Shown here piece after piece: positions 11,202 through 23,210 of a stretch of 64,000 bases of DNA. Source of the DNA: Ligula intestinalis (Eukaryota > Platyhelminthes > Cestoda > Diphyllobothriidea > Diphyllobothriidae); contig JAYGXS010000004.1 in assembly GCA_036362985.1 (NCBI GenBank), positions 16,426,614-16,490,613 on the forward strand, given 5' to 3'. The first letter of the stretch is position 1. Every line of letters begins with the position of its first letter. The position numbers and the translations under genes were made by a program. The notes beneath the pieces are model-generated. The model saw only the letters and a list, made by a program, of their open reading frames with translations. It had not been told where the DNA came from and searched no databases.

Positions 11202-14200
11202 ATGAAAAAACCCGGTACTATTGCCCGGCTTAGGCGAGCAATACTCGCTAAAGACTTGGACCCTTCCGAAATATGGAGATTTTTTGCCCAACGAATTGAG
11301 GCTGATCGTTCAGCCGTCTCCGCAGGACTTCCAGTCTCTAGCTTGGGCCTGCCTGCCACGAACGCAGTCGTGGGCGATCGATTTCCGGACCCTGTCTCCC
11401 TCTCCTCCCCAGCTGCTGGTGAACTTTCTGGTATTCCGTTTATGGTGAAAGACAATTACTGCGTTTTGACCGGTCGAACCACTTGTGCATCCAAAGCACT
11501 AGCCAACTTTCATGCTCCTTACACCGCTCCGGTAAATCATTTTGGAAGCCCCCTTTTCACCTGCAGCTTCATTGATTTATTGAATCTTTCGTCTGCGGGT
11601 TGCTGACGACTACGAAGGCACAAACTATAATTCCACTGTAGCTTGTCTTTGCTGACATTTGTTTTGCATCGAGCATTTAAAAACTGCAGACAGTTCATGT
11701 GTAGCTCGTCTTTATATAATAAGCAACATGGCTCGTTCAGCTAGCTATTTTCCGCATTTTTATCCATGGACATGCCTATTCGCTGAAGTCAGAAAATTTC
11801 TTTGAGTTGACGAGAATGACTCATCTGCGCGACCATCCGTACAAGCTCAAACGCGAATGTATGCACCCAGGTACGCGTATCTTTTCAGTGGATGGTTTGA
11901 CCATGGGACACACTTGTAGGTGAAAAGTGACGGCGAAAACCGTTAATGTGTTTGAGAAGCAGTAGGATTGCTTCTTCCGAGTTGTGGCGTCGAAAAAATG
12001 AATGGTTTTGAAATCAGAATTCAGGAAAGATGGCGTAGAATGGACCAGCTTTCTACTGTCATTCCATGTCCGCTCTTGGTATTTCTTGCCTCCAGGGCCT
12101 GCCATATGTTGCCTGCAGCCAATCAAATGAAATGACGCGCGTTTATTAGCTTCGATATTCTGCGCGTCTTAAGCAGTGAATCGACCGGGAACGTGAGGCA
12201 GACAGGACAACGCGAATGCGAGATGCCAATAACCTTCAAATATGCTGAATACTCGCATTGTGTTCGAGGCGATCAACCTAGAGACTTGAGTCCTTTTAAG
12301 ACTTTGACGAAAGTTAAATTGGTCGCCCAACTTACGTGCCCCTAGTCCCAGAATTATATCTGGCAGGATCGGTGGTATTATTTTAGTTTTTCGTTTATTA
12401 TTTAATTTTTTAAATTTTAGTTTGGTGTAGTTGTTTAAGTATATTTATCTCATTTTGGCGGTATCTAATTAAACTACACTAAAACTAGGTGCTAGGGCTG
12501 TCTAAGGAGGGTGACCAACTTAAATTTCCCCAAGATTTGTTTATTGTCCATGAAACATAATTGTCCTTTCCTGCAGATTCTTTTCCTATGTTATTGTGAA
12601 TCCATTCGCGTTGCTGGCTCGCTTCTGCGCGCTAGAGATCGCCTCCTCGGCAAGACCGACGTGGATCAATTTTAAGTAACACATAACTAACTACTTATTT
12701 CGTTTTAGTAAGCCCATTTTGTGTACAATTTACCACTACATTGCATTACCCGCATTCCTTTCAGGTTGTTGAATCACTACTGCGCGCCGGAGGTCTCCTC
12801 CTTGGCAAAACCAACATGGATGAATTTGCCATGGGCTCCGCCTCCATTCACAACCAGCTCACTGGGCCAGTATTGAATCCCTGGAGCTCGCCAGCTCAAA
12901 CTGCCGCGCGAATCGCCGGCGGCAGTTCTGGTGGCAGCGCGGCGGCTGTCGCCGCGGGTCTCACAACGGTTGCACTGGCTTCAGACACCGGCGGCTCCTG
13001 CAGGCTGCCAGCAGCCTTCTGTGGCGTCACCGGATATAAGCCCACTTTCGGTCTGGTCTCGCGGTGTGGACTTGTTCCCCTAGCCAACACCCTCGATTCA
13101 CCCTCGCTGATTGCCCCACGTGTCGCGGACATTGCGGATCTGCTGCGCGTCTGGATGACAGTCGGCCGTGAACGAGGTGAACCTATTGCCCGCCTCGGCG
13201 ACTCCACACTCTCGCTTCCACCCGGAGGACGCCAGGCGTTGGGCGACATTCAGGCAGCGCTCAGAGTCCAGCCGACTGAAGACGTCCGTCTGCGAATCGG
13301 TATCCCCTGGGAGTTTCATACGCCCGACATGTCACCGGAGATAGCCGTTGTGTGGGATGAGGTGGCTGGCTGGCTGGCCGATGAATTCCATTTCGGCGTT
13401 GGGGCTGTTAGTTTGCCACACCTGCCGGTGGCGACAGCTGTCTACTCAGTCCTCTGCGCTGTGGAAGTTGCCTCGAATATGTCCAGGTATACTTACTGTT
13501 CTGTATTTTAGGACCGGCTCAGAGTGTAGCTGTTGGCAAGACAAAGGCAACTCTTGTATTGAACGCTTTTCTGAACAGAGCATTGTATATCGCTACCATG
13601 AAGGAGTAGTGAAGACGTGCACTTGAAATGTATTATGACAAAATTGTTTGAATTGCCTGTAATGCAAACAAAATTGTGGGAAGTTCAAGTTAGTGAATGA
13701 ATGAGAAAGTTCGCGTTCCAGGTATCTGGCACCGGATCCGGTGCTCGACTCGTCTCTTTCCTTATCCAAGTTCAACTTAGTTGCTCACTGAAATCCCCTT
13801 CGACGTAACTATTGAGGCGGATGGAAACTAGAGTTCTTTGAACACCGCCAATTTATAACAGTCCCTTGGATACAAAACACCTACTTTATGAAGAAGACGA
13901 CCCGATCGCTTAAAAAACACTTTTATTCGCCTGAAGTTTCGAGATCCGTCGCGGATTCATCATCAGAGACCTAAGCAGAAAGCAGTAATAGATCTGCACC
14001 AACTTTGTCTCCAATGAAATACCGCGGGAGTGTCCAAGCCCACTCAAGTGGACATATTAAATTGTTTAGGCGTATTGGGAGAAGGTTCTAGCAGTCTGGA
14101 AATTCGCATGACACCCAAATGAAATTTTTATTCAAGCCTCTCCCGTACCGCAGCAGTGTAACGTTCGCTACATATTTGATGACTAAAACCTTAGGTCCTC

Positions 14201-17200
14201 TCGTTGCTTTAATTGCTCAGCAGCCTATCTGTAATGCAAACAAAATTGTGGGTGGTGGAGATTAGTGTCCCGTTCTAGTCACTTTGGACATAGTTCTCGA
14301 GACCGAGCGATTGTGCCGATTGCACATTCACAAAGAGGCGGTAGAGAAGACTGTTTTGGTACTCTAAGAAACATTTCAACTCACGAAATGTTTGCATTCG
14401 CCTCTTGTGGTCAAACCTTTTACTTGGTTTAGTTGAGTTCCAAACCATGGAATGAACAGCAGTCGCCGACTCGATAAATTCCCCGACTCCTTAAGGCCAT
14501 TCTCCATTTGTTACATAGTCTAGGCTAGGTAAAAAGCTCGCAGCGAATCACCAGCCCTGACCTCCAGTTGGTTAGAACTTTTCGACCGCTTCCAGAATTC
14601 TAATCGGCAGAAACAAGTCGGATATTTCCACGTGGGAAGTGCTCGGTACTGTTAAAAGTAGGTGCGTTTAATCCATTCCGGCACCGAGCTTATCGTGTGA
14701 AACGCTCGTCTTGAAAATCGTAGCCAATCAAACTGCATATGTTCACTGTTTGGCTGCAGATGACCGATGACCCACGTCCTGGGGAGAAGACTCAACGGCG
14801 GACACATACACACGCACTTACAGCTCGTTAACTGAGCGGAAGCTCGTTAGTCGAAACACATTTTCTACTGGTGGCTCGCTCGTCACCTAAAATGCTCATA
14901 AATAGAGCTACTCGTCGCCCGAGGCTCCACTGTATGCGACGAAAACATTGTTTACAACACACGTTCCACGTGACGCGCACGCAATAATTGCGGATTACAC
15001 GCCCACGAACAACATGTGCTCGACAATTATGGAAACCTATGATTGCGTGAGCGGAACAATTCAGTTGTATGCAATTTCGAAGGCCTCATTGACTTGACGT
15101 AGTGCTTTTCTACGCATAACGACCGGCAGCTGCTCTTTTTGGCTTCTTTCATTTTCCTGTAGCGATTAGCCGCTCCACCAGCTTTGATATTTCAATGGGA
15201 CTCGAGGATACAGACCTCGAATTAACGTCCAATTCTTGTTCGGCAGCAACGAAGAGCCAATAAACGCCACTTCAGCCGTTTTGCAGAGATGGTATCAGCG
15301 GGAGGCTGTGTTATCGCTAGCCACTACGAAACCTGTCTTTGGGCAGCAGTAGTTGAAGCATTCGTCTTCCAAAGCATTCAAACACCTTAGAGGACGTGAC
15401 ACACGTCGGCTCGCGGAAATCTCTTGGGCGTTTGGGATCCTGCCTAGACCGACAAGATTAGCAACGCGTTGCCAACAGCATCAGTACATGGCGACGTCTC
15501 TTTTGCTGTTACTTTAGCTTAATTTGTAGGTGTCTGCCTTCTTCGAGTGACCTTTCTTACTGTTGTCACAAGAAGAATATTTTGCCATCTTGCTCATTTG
15601 ACTACCGTGTTCTTCGTAGATGGGAAATAGCGCCGCGATATCGCCAACGTAACTGAAGTCGGCAGGTAGTTTAGCGGCCTTTGGTGAGCGCCTGTACCAT
15701 TGGTTCTGCTAATCTAATGAGCAACTGAATGCTGCAGTGTTATCGGTCTTATGTTTCCTCTAGACATAAATTCGCCCCGAAGTTCCCGCAAGTCCATGCA
15801 GCCTACTGGTTTGGGAACACTGGTGACTTACATCCAACTATGTCGTTTCCATGGCCTTCAACCCTGATAGCAGTATTTTGTTTCAAGTGCTTTCTACAGC
15901 TGCCTTGTTTACTAACAGATACGATGGACTGCGCTATGGTCTTCGTGCGGATCCCTCGGAGGAGTTAAAAAAACAGCTGGTTCACCTCAACATGGATACC
16001 TCCGACGGCCTGATGGCTGCTTCCCGTCAACTTGGACTCGGTCCAGAAGTGAAGAGGCGCATTCTGGCGGGCAACTTCTTTCTTCTGCGTTCCCAACAGC
16101 ACAAATATCTTGATGCGGCTCGGCGACTTTGGAGACTGATAAGACGTGATTTTGATCAGGTAGAGTACTGGATGTTGGCCAGTCGGATTCCACCCTCCCT
16201 CATCCCTTCTCCTGAGTGATGCTGTATTTGGTGTAGGTATTTAGACGTCTAGTATAGCGACGCCCTTTGTCTATAGGCATTAGAAGACGCTCATCAAGGC
16301 CGGGAAAGTTATAGCCATCCGGCAAGATCACTTTTAATCCAAATGGCAGCTTATAGGGGCGGTTTTCGTGATTTTTATTCGATGCTCCTTGACTTTAGGT
16401 CCCCTGAATGTTGGCTTAAATGACTGACGACGATATACAGGCCAGAAGTGTTAATACCCTCTTCCATGTCATTTTTAATAATACGCGTCACTCATTCGGG
16501 TAAATTGGAAACTCCTGCTTCTTCGAAGATCGTTATGAAGGTCAAAGTAGCCGCCTCGTTATTGTGATAAGTGTGCAGACATTCAGATCAAGCCAGAACT
16601 TACTTGGTACGGCTGTGATCACGCCTGGACTAGTCGGCCTCGAGGATGTTGAATGTAACTGATTTGTACATCTGTCACGACAAGGATGCCCGAGTACAGA
16701 AACTCCATTAAACACCTTCATTTCTTGACGGAATGTGTCGAGTCACATTTCGAAGTGGCTTCTTCGCTGCCTACGTATCAGCGCCGGACTGGACGAAAGA
16801 CAAAGAATGTTCCCAGACCATTTCACTCGCCCTTCTTGAGTAGCCTGGGACATCCTCGCTGTTTTTCTGCAGCCAGTGTAGACGGTTTCATTCGACGACG
16901 GTGCTCGGAGAATCCCAGTTACCACCAGTCTTCCACACACACGGTCCAGAGTTCAAAACTGGTCGGGCCGACACCCAATACATCAATTTTTGTCGATTTA
17001 GATATCGCGATTAGCTATATCTCTTCGGATAAAGATCTTGTCTTTTATCAGTTCGCGTGGCGCAATTTCACCTTGGGATATCTCAAGCTATATGTCTCTC
17101 CAAACCAAAAGCCATTACTCAAAAATTCCTCCTTTGGCCGAAAGCACACCGAGAACGTTTGCTGCGTTTATAGACATAGAAAACATCCACCTGCGATCAT

Positions 17201-17863
17201 TAAAGCTTGGAGCTAGCGTCTCTGATCTAGCCCAACGTACTTATTAATAACATACAGACACTCGTCCAAAGCTGCGTCCGATTCTGCTCCTGGGTCTCCT
17301 TGACTCTAAGTTGACATCCGACACGGGAATTAGAGAGGGTATGGCAGATGCAGCGCAAGTGACTGCGCTTGCTTTCAGCCTGCAGCTTGAATAAGAGTGA
17401 ATAAGCTATGTTTCCTCAGTCGTCACTTCACTTTCCAATGTACCCCTCTCACACTGAGGTCGTTATTAGCTGTGATCCTGTTGAACATGACTTTATTATG
17501 TCCCCAGTTCACAGGGTTATCCATTTTCTAATGCATTAGGTCTTCACTGAAGTGGACTTCCTATTGACACCCGTCAGTCTGCACTCCGCTCCCCTTCTGG
17601 CGGATTTCCGCCGACTGGATAGTCGCAGTCGATGCAGCCGCGAAGACGTCTGCACCGTGGGCGTCAACCTCGCTGGCCTGCCCGCAGTTACTATTCCCAT
17701 CAAGTTGTCAAACCAGCCAGAAACAATTGGCCTCCCCATAGGGCTGCAAGTGATTGGGCCGCCATGGTCAGAGCCGCGGCTGCTCCATCTCGCAGGCCTA
17801 CTTGAAGAACGCGCTAATTTCCCTTTGCTGTTTGATATTCCAGCCGCGTTAAACTTGAAATAG
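11202..17863 (+). CDS. QRSL1: Glutamyl-tRNA(Gln) amidotransferase subunit A, mitochondrial
   Basis: Four exons, 11202-11531, 12765-13486, 15919-16159 and 17540-17863, join with GT-AG sites and consistent phases (0, 2, 0) into 538 codons plus stop, close to the usual 528 residues or so of the animal protein. It is the amidase subunit of mitochondrial GatCAB, which converts Glu-tRNA(Gln) to Gln-tRNA(Gln) by hydrolysing glutamine. The amidase-signature catalytic triad is intact: Lys83 in IPFMVKDNY, the cis-Ser near residue 164 in GGSSGGSAAAVAAG, and the nucleophile Ser188 in DTGGSCRLPAAFCG. Later landmarks are EVASNMSR|YDGLRYG across the second junction, RRILAGNFFLL in exon 3, and the tail block NLAGLPAVTIPIKLSNQ with GLPIGLQVIG in exon 4. 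A spacer found in vertebrate proteins before GGSSGGS is shorter here. The start is the first ATG after a splice-acceptor-like site. Introns carry repeats and an exon-like duplicate at 12577-12675. Confidence 0.95.
12577..12675 (+). pseudogene. Decayed duplicate of QRSL1 exon 2 start; possible poison exon
   Basis: A strong acceptor, tttcctgcag, at 12567-12576 would join in frame to exon 1 (phase 0) and read on to RVAGSLLRARDRLLGKTDV, then DQF and TAA at 12673-12675. The 63 bases from 12610 match the true exon 2 start (12765-12827, VVESLLRAGG through LLLGKTNMDEF) without gaps at 49 positions by eye, with 13 of 21 residues identical. A GTAACA follows the TAA directly and could act as a weak donor. 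It is either a dead tandem duplicate or a cassette that would bring a premature stop. Confidence 0.6.
13657..14252. repeat. Insertion flanked by a 24-bp perfect direct repeat, with Penelope-like end
   Basis: The 24 bases ctgtaatgcaaac plus aaaattgtggg occur at 13657-13680 and again, identically, at 14229-14252. Between them, about 13910-13980, lies a segment with gtttcgagatccgtcgcgg and attcatcatcagagac. On the complement this resembles the 3' end of Penelope-like elements seen at 32109-32250 and 57110-57180. The simplest reading is an insertion of about 548 bp with a long target duplication inside QRSL1 intron 2. Confidence 0.5.
14651..14950 (+). repeat. Dispersed repeat family A, copy 1
   Basis: This is a segment of about 300 bp shared with 27554-27860 (same orientation) and 34147-34418 (reverse). 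Shared blocks in order are taatcc, gtagccaatcaaac, ttggctgcag, tgacccacgtcctggg, agactcaacggcggacacat, acagctcgtt, ctactggtggctcgctcg and ggctccactgtat. There is no open frame. It sits in QRSL1 intron 2. Confidence 0.75.
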
Positions 17864-19944
17864 ACAGTACTCTTTTATTTCTTTTAAATACAATCTTTTA
17901 TATCAACAGTGCGATCATAACGTTATGGGAATGTAAAATTTTTTTCCGAAAGCTATAGATTATGGGAAAATTTATTCAAATTTTATATACAAGAGGGACG
18001 AAGAGGTAAATCACGAAGACAGCATAGCATGGCGTGAACAGTAATGGTAGAAGGTCACCTGAAATTAGAAGGAAGTGTTAATTATTGGGAAGTGTTCGGG
18101 CATCTGGAATACAGATTAACTACCAAGTAACAGCACAAGATTTGGCCGTTCGTCTACAACGTACTGATTATCCAAAAATAAAAATAAATGGTAAAATGTT
18201 GTTCAAGTTGATGTGTGCACCAACAATGTTGCATAGGAATGCATTAGGTAGGTAAGTGATAAACAGACCGCATGGTGGAAAGATGCAGGGTCGACACAAG
18301 TCTAAAGCGGCAGTCCATTTGTCAGTGTCTATGTGAAAACCCCGCGTCTGCCCACACTTGGTTTGCTCAGTGCAATTTACCGCCCAATCTAGTCAATTCA
18401 AATATTCCTGAGTCCGGCAGCTGGAGCGAAGACTCCCGCCACGATCAATAAGGATTGATGCGCCAGTCTTTATTTCAGTTTTTCGTTTAGGCTGACTAAC
18501 CTTTCCGCCCTGATAGTCGGAAACGTTTGGCACGCATAGAAAACCCGAGGTTACTTTTTGATATAGCACAGAAATGCCCGGACTTGCAACGCCCCCTATT
18601 GCCGAATAGAAGTCAAAGTAGTGGGGTTTTCGTGCATGAGCCTCCGGCTGACGGCAGAATGCTGTGGGAGATGAAATATATGTTACAGTTGCCAAAATTT
18701 TCGACGAAGATTTTCAGTATTCGCGACGATGAAGCATTACTGCTTGGACGGTCATCCAGATTATACCCACGCAGCTGCGAGAACAATCGAAAATTCTATT
18801 CGGGAAAAGTTTAGAATCAAAGGAAAACCCCACTTTCCCTGCTGATTGGAAAATAAAATTCAGGCACTTCAAACTTTGAGCCGCATCGTCGACACGGCCC
18901 TTTGGACTTATTGCGAAATAATAGTTCTGTAGAAGGACTGCATACCACAAGGAAAATAACAGTGAAGAAATAACAAAGTGCAAGTGGCGACTGTGGATAA
19001 ATAGGCGCACCGAGGTTAGTGGTAAATTTTACCTGGGTCATGCCCCCGTTGAAACAAAATCCCATACCTGCATGGCTGTTAGTTGTTCCTGACAAGACTG
19101 TGCATAAAAAGCTGAGAGACTAAATAGAAGTAAAGTAGGTAACCGTCAGAAAGTAAATCCATGGTGTAAGGGTGTGGTTTTCTCACGATTAGATAATATT
19201 AAAGTCATTGCTCTGCAGTTGATCTGTTTCCTATATGCGTCAAACAATAAGTAATGTTTCATTTGACACAGCTATAAAAATTCGGTGGCATTCGAACCAA
19301 CATTGAAAAGAGGAAGGCTTCAGTACAGCTAATGTTCCAACTGCCTAAGCTGCGAGTCCCCATCGTCATCCGCGAGTTCCCCCATTCTTATTTTAAGTTA
19401 CCCGCTAGACCTACGGCAACGTATGGAATCCACAAATTCTAATGCAGTAAGTTAACTGTCCAAGTAGAATTTCCTGAGTAAATCTGTCAATGGAAGTCAT
19501 TAGTGGAAAAGCAAAAAATAAGAGTAAACGCCGCCATTAGGTCCGTTAAGTTCACGATGGCAGGTCAACGCATACTTTGGAAATTGACAATAGCGACGGA
19601 TAAAACAATGTTCCTGTTGGTACACGTTTTAAATTTCACATAATTTGCAGTATGTCCCATCAAAGAAGCCTTAACCCCGCAAAGTTGCAGCACGCTCACA
19701 AAACAAAATCCCTGATCGTACAATTACAGTTTTTCGCAGGCCAAGCCGTAAACGGCAGCAGCCAACCCCACAATACACGGAAAGATAAGGGTTCTGGGAT
19801 GCATTCAGAAAGGCCATTTTGGCTGCATTGTCCCAAGTACACCACAGTTACCGATCCAGGCAACTGGTACTAGGTCCAACAACGAGAATGGTAAAGCCAT
19901 CCTGATATTATTAGCAAAATATAGCGACAGAGTGAGAACCTTGG
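17864..19944. other. QRSL1 downstream region, no recognisable gene
   Basis: AT-rich sequence follows the QRSL1 stop. Candidate polyadenylation hexamers occur in the run near 18180 (aaaaataaaaataaat). No coding motif is visible on either strand. Confidence 0.4.
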
Positions 19945-19954
19945 CTAAGCGGAT
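19945..19954 (-). CDS. SUPT4H1: Candidate last exon of SUPT4H1
   Basis: The main SPT4 exon ends in donor GTACGT with two bases (AT) left over. On the complement at 19954 the sequence tttccag|atccgcttag supplies one base to complete Ile, then Ser-Ala-stop. This gives a C-terminus of the expected length after a 366-nt intron. The site is short, so this is only one possible choice. Confidence 0.3.
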
Positions 19955-20320
19955 CTGGAAACGTCAGTGACATTGGCAATCTACCGAGTGTGAGTAACTC
20001 TTTCCGCGAAGTGCGATGACTTCGTCGCCAACAACTCAAATAAGACAGAACAGTTGCATTTTGAACGCCTTATCAAATTATACAATCAAGTTAATAGAGT
20101 TGAACAAAACCCTTGATCCTTATCAAGATGTGTAAGGTTAAATGAACTGGTAATGAGAACAAATCAGAGTAACTATCGTAGTAAGCTTATGAACTCATTC
20201 CAAAATGTCAAACAGAATTAATCAGCCGAGAATGGCGCACTATAATTTAGTGGGAATGAAGGCAAATTGATAAAGACATGTAACGTTAACAGTTGACATC
20301 CACAAAGGTAAAACACGTAC

Positions 20321-20670
20321 ATTTGACTCCTATCGCGAGAGTGGTATACGATACCCTTACTTCGAAGGTCCTGTATCTTGCTTTTTGGTAACTTTCCGTA
20401 CACGCTCATAGCATAGACTCCAGGAGTCAGTTTGTCGATCATTGTCCAACGCGCTACCCAGCTTTCAGCGGGACACATCATTGCGATGAGACCGTCAAAA
20501 TTATTGGAAGTATATTGGCGTACGGCGTCTCGATCACCTTGGATATTCATATAATCTTCACAATTATCACAACCACTCATCTCAAACTGAGACTGTGTTT
20601 TTACAAGACCGCAAAGCAAACACGCCCTTAATTGGCGCAGTTCAGTGGGAACAACACTATGAAGAGCCAT
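20321..20670 (-). CDS. SUPT4H1: Transcription elongation factor SPT4 (DSIF small subunit)
   Basis: On the complement, the ATG at 20670-20668 opens MALHSVVPTELRQLRACLLC and continues to the block GVYAMSVYGKLPKSKIQDLR, then SKGIVYHSRDRSQ. This covers the whole SPT4 family (about 117 residues) almost without gaps. SPT4 pairs with the NGN domain of SPT5 to form DSIF, which controls RNA polymerase II pausing and elongation in the nucleus. The four zinc ligands are present at Cys17, Cys20, Cys34 and Cys37 (CLLC and CDNC), and the family signature FDGLIAMMCPAESWVARW is intact. Translation could read on past codon 116, but the sequence there is not SPT4-like and a good donor (caaat|gtacgt) lies at 20320-20321, so a short last exon is expected downstream. 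The start matches the family's usual MAL beginning. Confidence 0.95.
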
Positions 20671-21634
20671 AGGGAGAAGACTGCCGATCCCACTTCGAGT
20701 GGACGGCAGGTTTATAGTACAGAAAAACAAATACGTTTTGTTTACGATGAGGAAGTACAGTGTTACTAAATGACTAAAATATTTTTTAATTTTAAAGAAC
20801 GAAAATCGGAATTAACCGACGGACATATGTGTTGCAGTGGGAGGCTCAACTGTCTTTAATATAGAACACTCGATTAACATTATTCGATTGGAAGCATGAT
20901 ACTGAAAACAATGACTCGTCAAATTTTGAGGATTTTTGAGGGATGTCAGACCGATATTCACTTAAAACTGAAAAATGGAGAAAAATTCGTCAGAAAAAGG
21001 CTGACAGGAATTAACACAACGCTGTATAACCTAACCAAGCTCGATAAAACTAAGTACTTAATATCACGGGATATTATGGAGGACAGCCAAAAAATTGCCG
21101 TCCGATTTTGTTTTTCAGTGTCCACTGTCTCCAGGCCTTGCATAGGTAGTGCTTTCAACTACCTGATCCGAAGAGGCATACCATATCGTTCACTGGCCAG
21201 TCCGCATGGTCAGGAAAGGAAAACAACCACATTTACTTGATTGGAACTCAATGCAATGCAATTCAATTGTGCTATTCCACATTATTTGATTTAGTTTCAA
21301 CTTGATTGTATATTATTTGTTGGCAAAACAGCAGGGAATGTCCAGTTTCGATCCTTTTGTCCAGTGTAATGTTCCAATTATCAGCAGATTGTCAACTTTT
21401 TTTGTGCAAAGCTCATTTTTTCAAAGCGATCAAATCGACGGCCAAAGCAGAACAGCGTCACCTACAAGGAGTAGAAATAACTGTACTCGGCAATATTTTT
21501 GACTTGGAAATCTATATCAATCCTTGATCGCAAAACCGATGGCTCATTGTGCGTTTCAGACTACTACCAGCAGGCAATTGACTCAAAGCCGAAATGAACC
21601 GTTATCTGCTCTCGGATTCTGAAAAGATGCATTT
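20671..21634. other. SPT4 upstream region, no recognisable gene
   Basis: A 114-residue open frame at 20896-21240 (+) has no motif. AT-rich tracts occur at 20750-20800. I see nothing further here. Confidence 0.35.
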
Positions 21635-21635
21635 A

Positions 21636-22270
21636 AATAAATAAATAAATAAATTTTATATTTTAGGCCCGGAGGGCCTCGTCATTGCAAACTTAGTGCT
21701 GTGGAAAAACAAATACAAAGTTGATAGATGCTGCTCTCCGTGAAACAACCACGTAGGCAGCGGGAGCGTTTAGTAGTGGTGGTAGATTAATTCATTTTCA
21801 CCAACATATCATCGTTTTAAAATAGTATTCAACACTCTCTGAAGCGCATGGTGAACTAAGGAGGAAGCAGTGAAAAAAACTCCTACCATTAAAGCTGGGG
21901 CGGAGTTCAGCGAACCCCCGGTTAAAAAAACAATACGTAGGAGAATATAACTGCTTCAACAAAATTAAGGAGGTTGGTTGAGAGGATTGATTGTAGTGCA
22001 AATGAGACAGGACTGTTGATGAGAACGTATGAGGGTTGTAAACGCTTCTTGTAATTGGAGAAATCATATAACAGCAGAGGCTGTCGTTCACCACTGTAAC
22101 ACCGCCCGACTGGCTTCATGATCAACCATCAGGGAGGTGAGACCGGAGGAGGCCATCGCGGATAACAGGGTCGACAAGATAGTGAACGGCAGAGGTCACC
22201 TGATCATCAACGAAACGCCGGAGATGTGACCTTGTACACTGCGGAGTCCAGCGATGAGTCCAATATTTAA
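21636..22270 (-). repeat. Dispersed repeat family B, copy 1, with (TTTA)n tail
   Basis: Read on the complement, the segment ends in a GC hairpin (ggccctccgggcc) followed by a (TTTA)n tail at 21660-21636, like the 3' end of a non-LTR element. Its body (21790-22270) aligns along its length with 54370-54790 in the same orientation. In both, a shared frame fragment reads YMIS, then TRSV and NPHT. No RT or endonuclease motif lies inside it. I take it as the 3' region of an unnamed retroelement. Confidence 0.55.
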
Positions 22271-22589
22271 ACTATTATAAAACGCAGGACCAAAAAGCGA
22301 GAAACAAGATCCTTAAAACACACCGTGAGCTCGTGAAGAATTTGCGTGTAAAGTTGAAGCTGACACATTTAAAGCTCCTACGTAAGAACTGTCACCGGAC
22401 AACAGGCACAACTCACTGCCCTATAAAATTGGCCTGTAGCGTCGAAGAGGATCAGCAAGAGCTAAAACGTGCAATTTCTGAAGACTCATAAGCTGGTACC
22501 AAACCTCCCCTGGTGGGATCTAAAATGGTAAATCCTGTTCATACAGTTTGCTGTAAGCTTTCCAGAGCTAGTCCTAAACATTCGAGGAT

Positions 22590-23210
22590 AGACTGGTGGT
22601 TCACCTTGCAATCGTTGATTTACAAAACCCTTCAATGTTGTGTCACAGCAGACAATTTTTTTGCAGACTAGAACAAAAAGAATCCGAGAAAACTTCCTCA
22701 AATGGATCAATAACTTTCCTATCGGTCCGCACCATATTGTATGCATCGTCAAACAGAAGTCAAATTCTGCTGCGGTCGACAGTAGATTTTCCCCGGTTTC
22801 TGTTTAAGGACCTAATCTCAATATGTATCGAGAATTGTGTCAGATATGTTGACTATAACGCAACTATGTATGCCAACGAATGAAAACCTCGAATTTAATT
22901 ATGAGCGCTGATGATGAGGCTAGACTACGTATCAACCAAAATAGATTGCAGGAGTGGTCGAATCTTTGGCTTCTGTCGTTCAAATTCGACAAGTTTACAA
23001 AAATTCGCCTTGGCAGCCCAGGCAGACCCACGACCGTAGAAGCTACTATTCCAACGGTGCGGCCTTCCAAGACGTGGAAACCCAAAAATGACCTGAGCGT
23101 GCTGACGACGAATTGCACGACATTGACGAAGAGCGCCATTTCCGTGTTGCATGCTATAAGGGAGCCCTTTTTGAATTTTAATGATGCTCACTCCCTTGCC
23201 TGATGAAGAC
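22590..23210 (+). pseudogene. CR1-like LINE RT fragment
   Basis: Degenerate frames keep the order of CR1 reverse transcriptase: HLAIVDLQNP at the motif A position, then an eroded B-C region. SADDEARLRINQNRLQEWSN and LWLLSFKFDK follow in the thumb entry, then VLTTNC and AISVLHAIREPFLNFND. The catalytic aspartates of motif C are lost. The piece is truncated at both ends. Confidence 0.65.

Noticed and set aside
16686..17216. 176-codon open frame in QRSL1 intron 3
   Set aside because: No motif, no splice partners, and it lies wholly inside an intron of a well-supported gene. Length alone is not enough in sequence of this composition.
20218..20320. Read-through C-terminus of SPT4 to the stop at 20218
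   Set aside because: The sequence after SRDRSQ loses all family similarity exactly at a good GTACGT donor, so it is intron.
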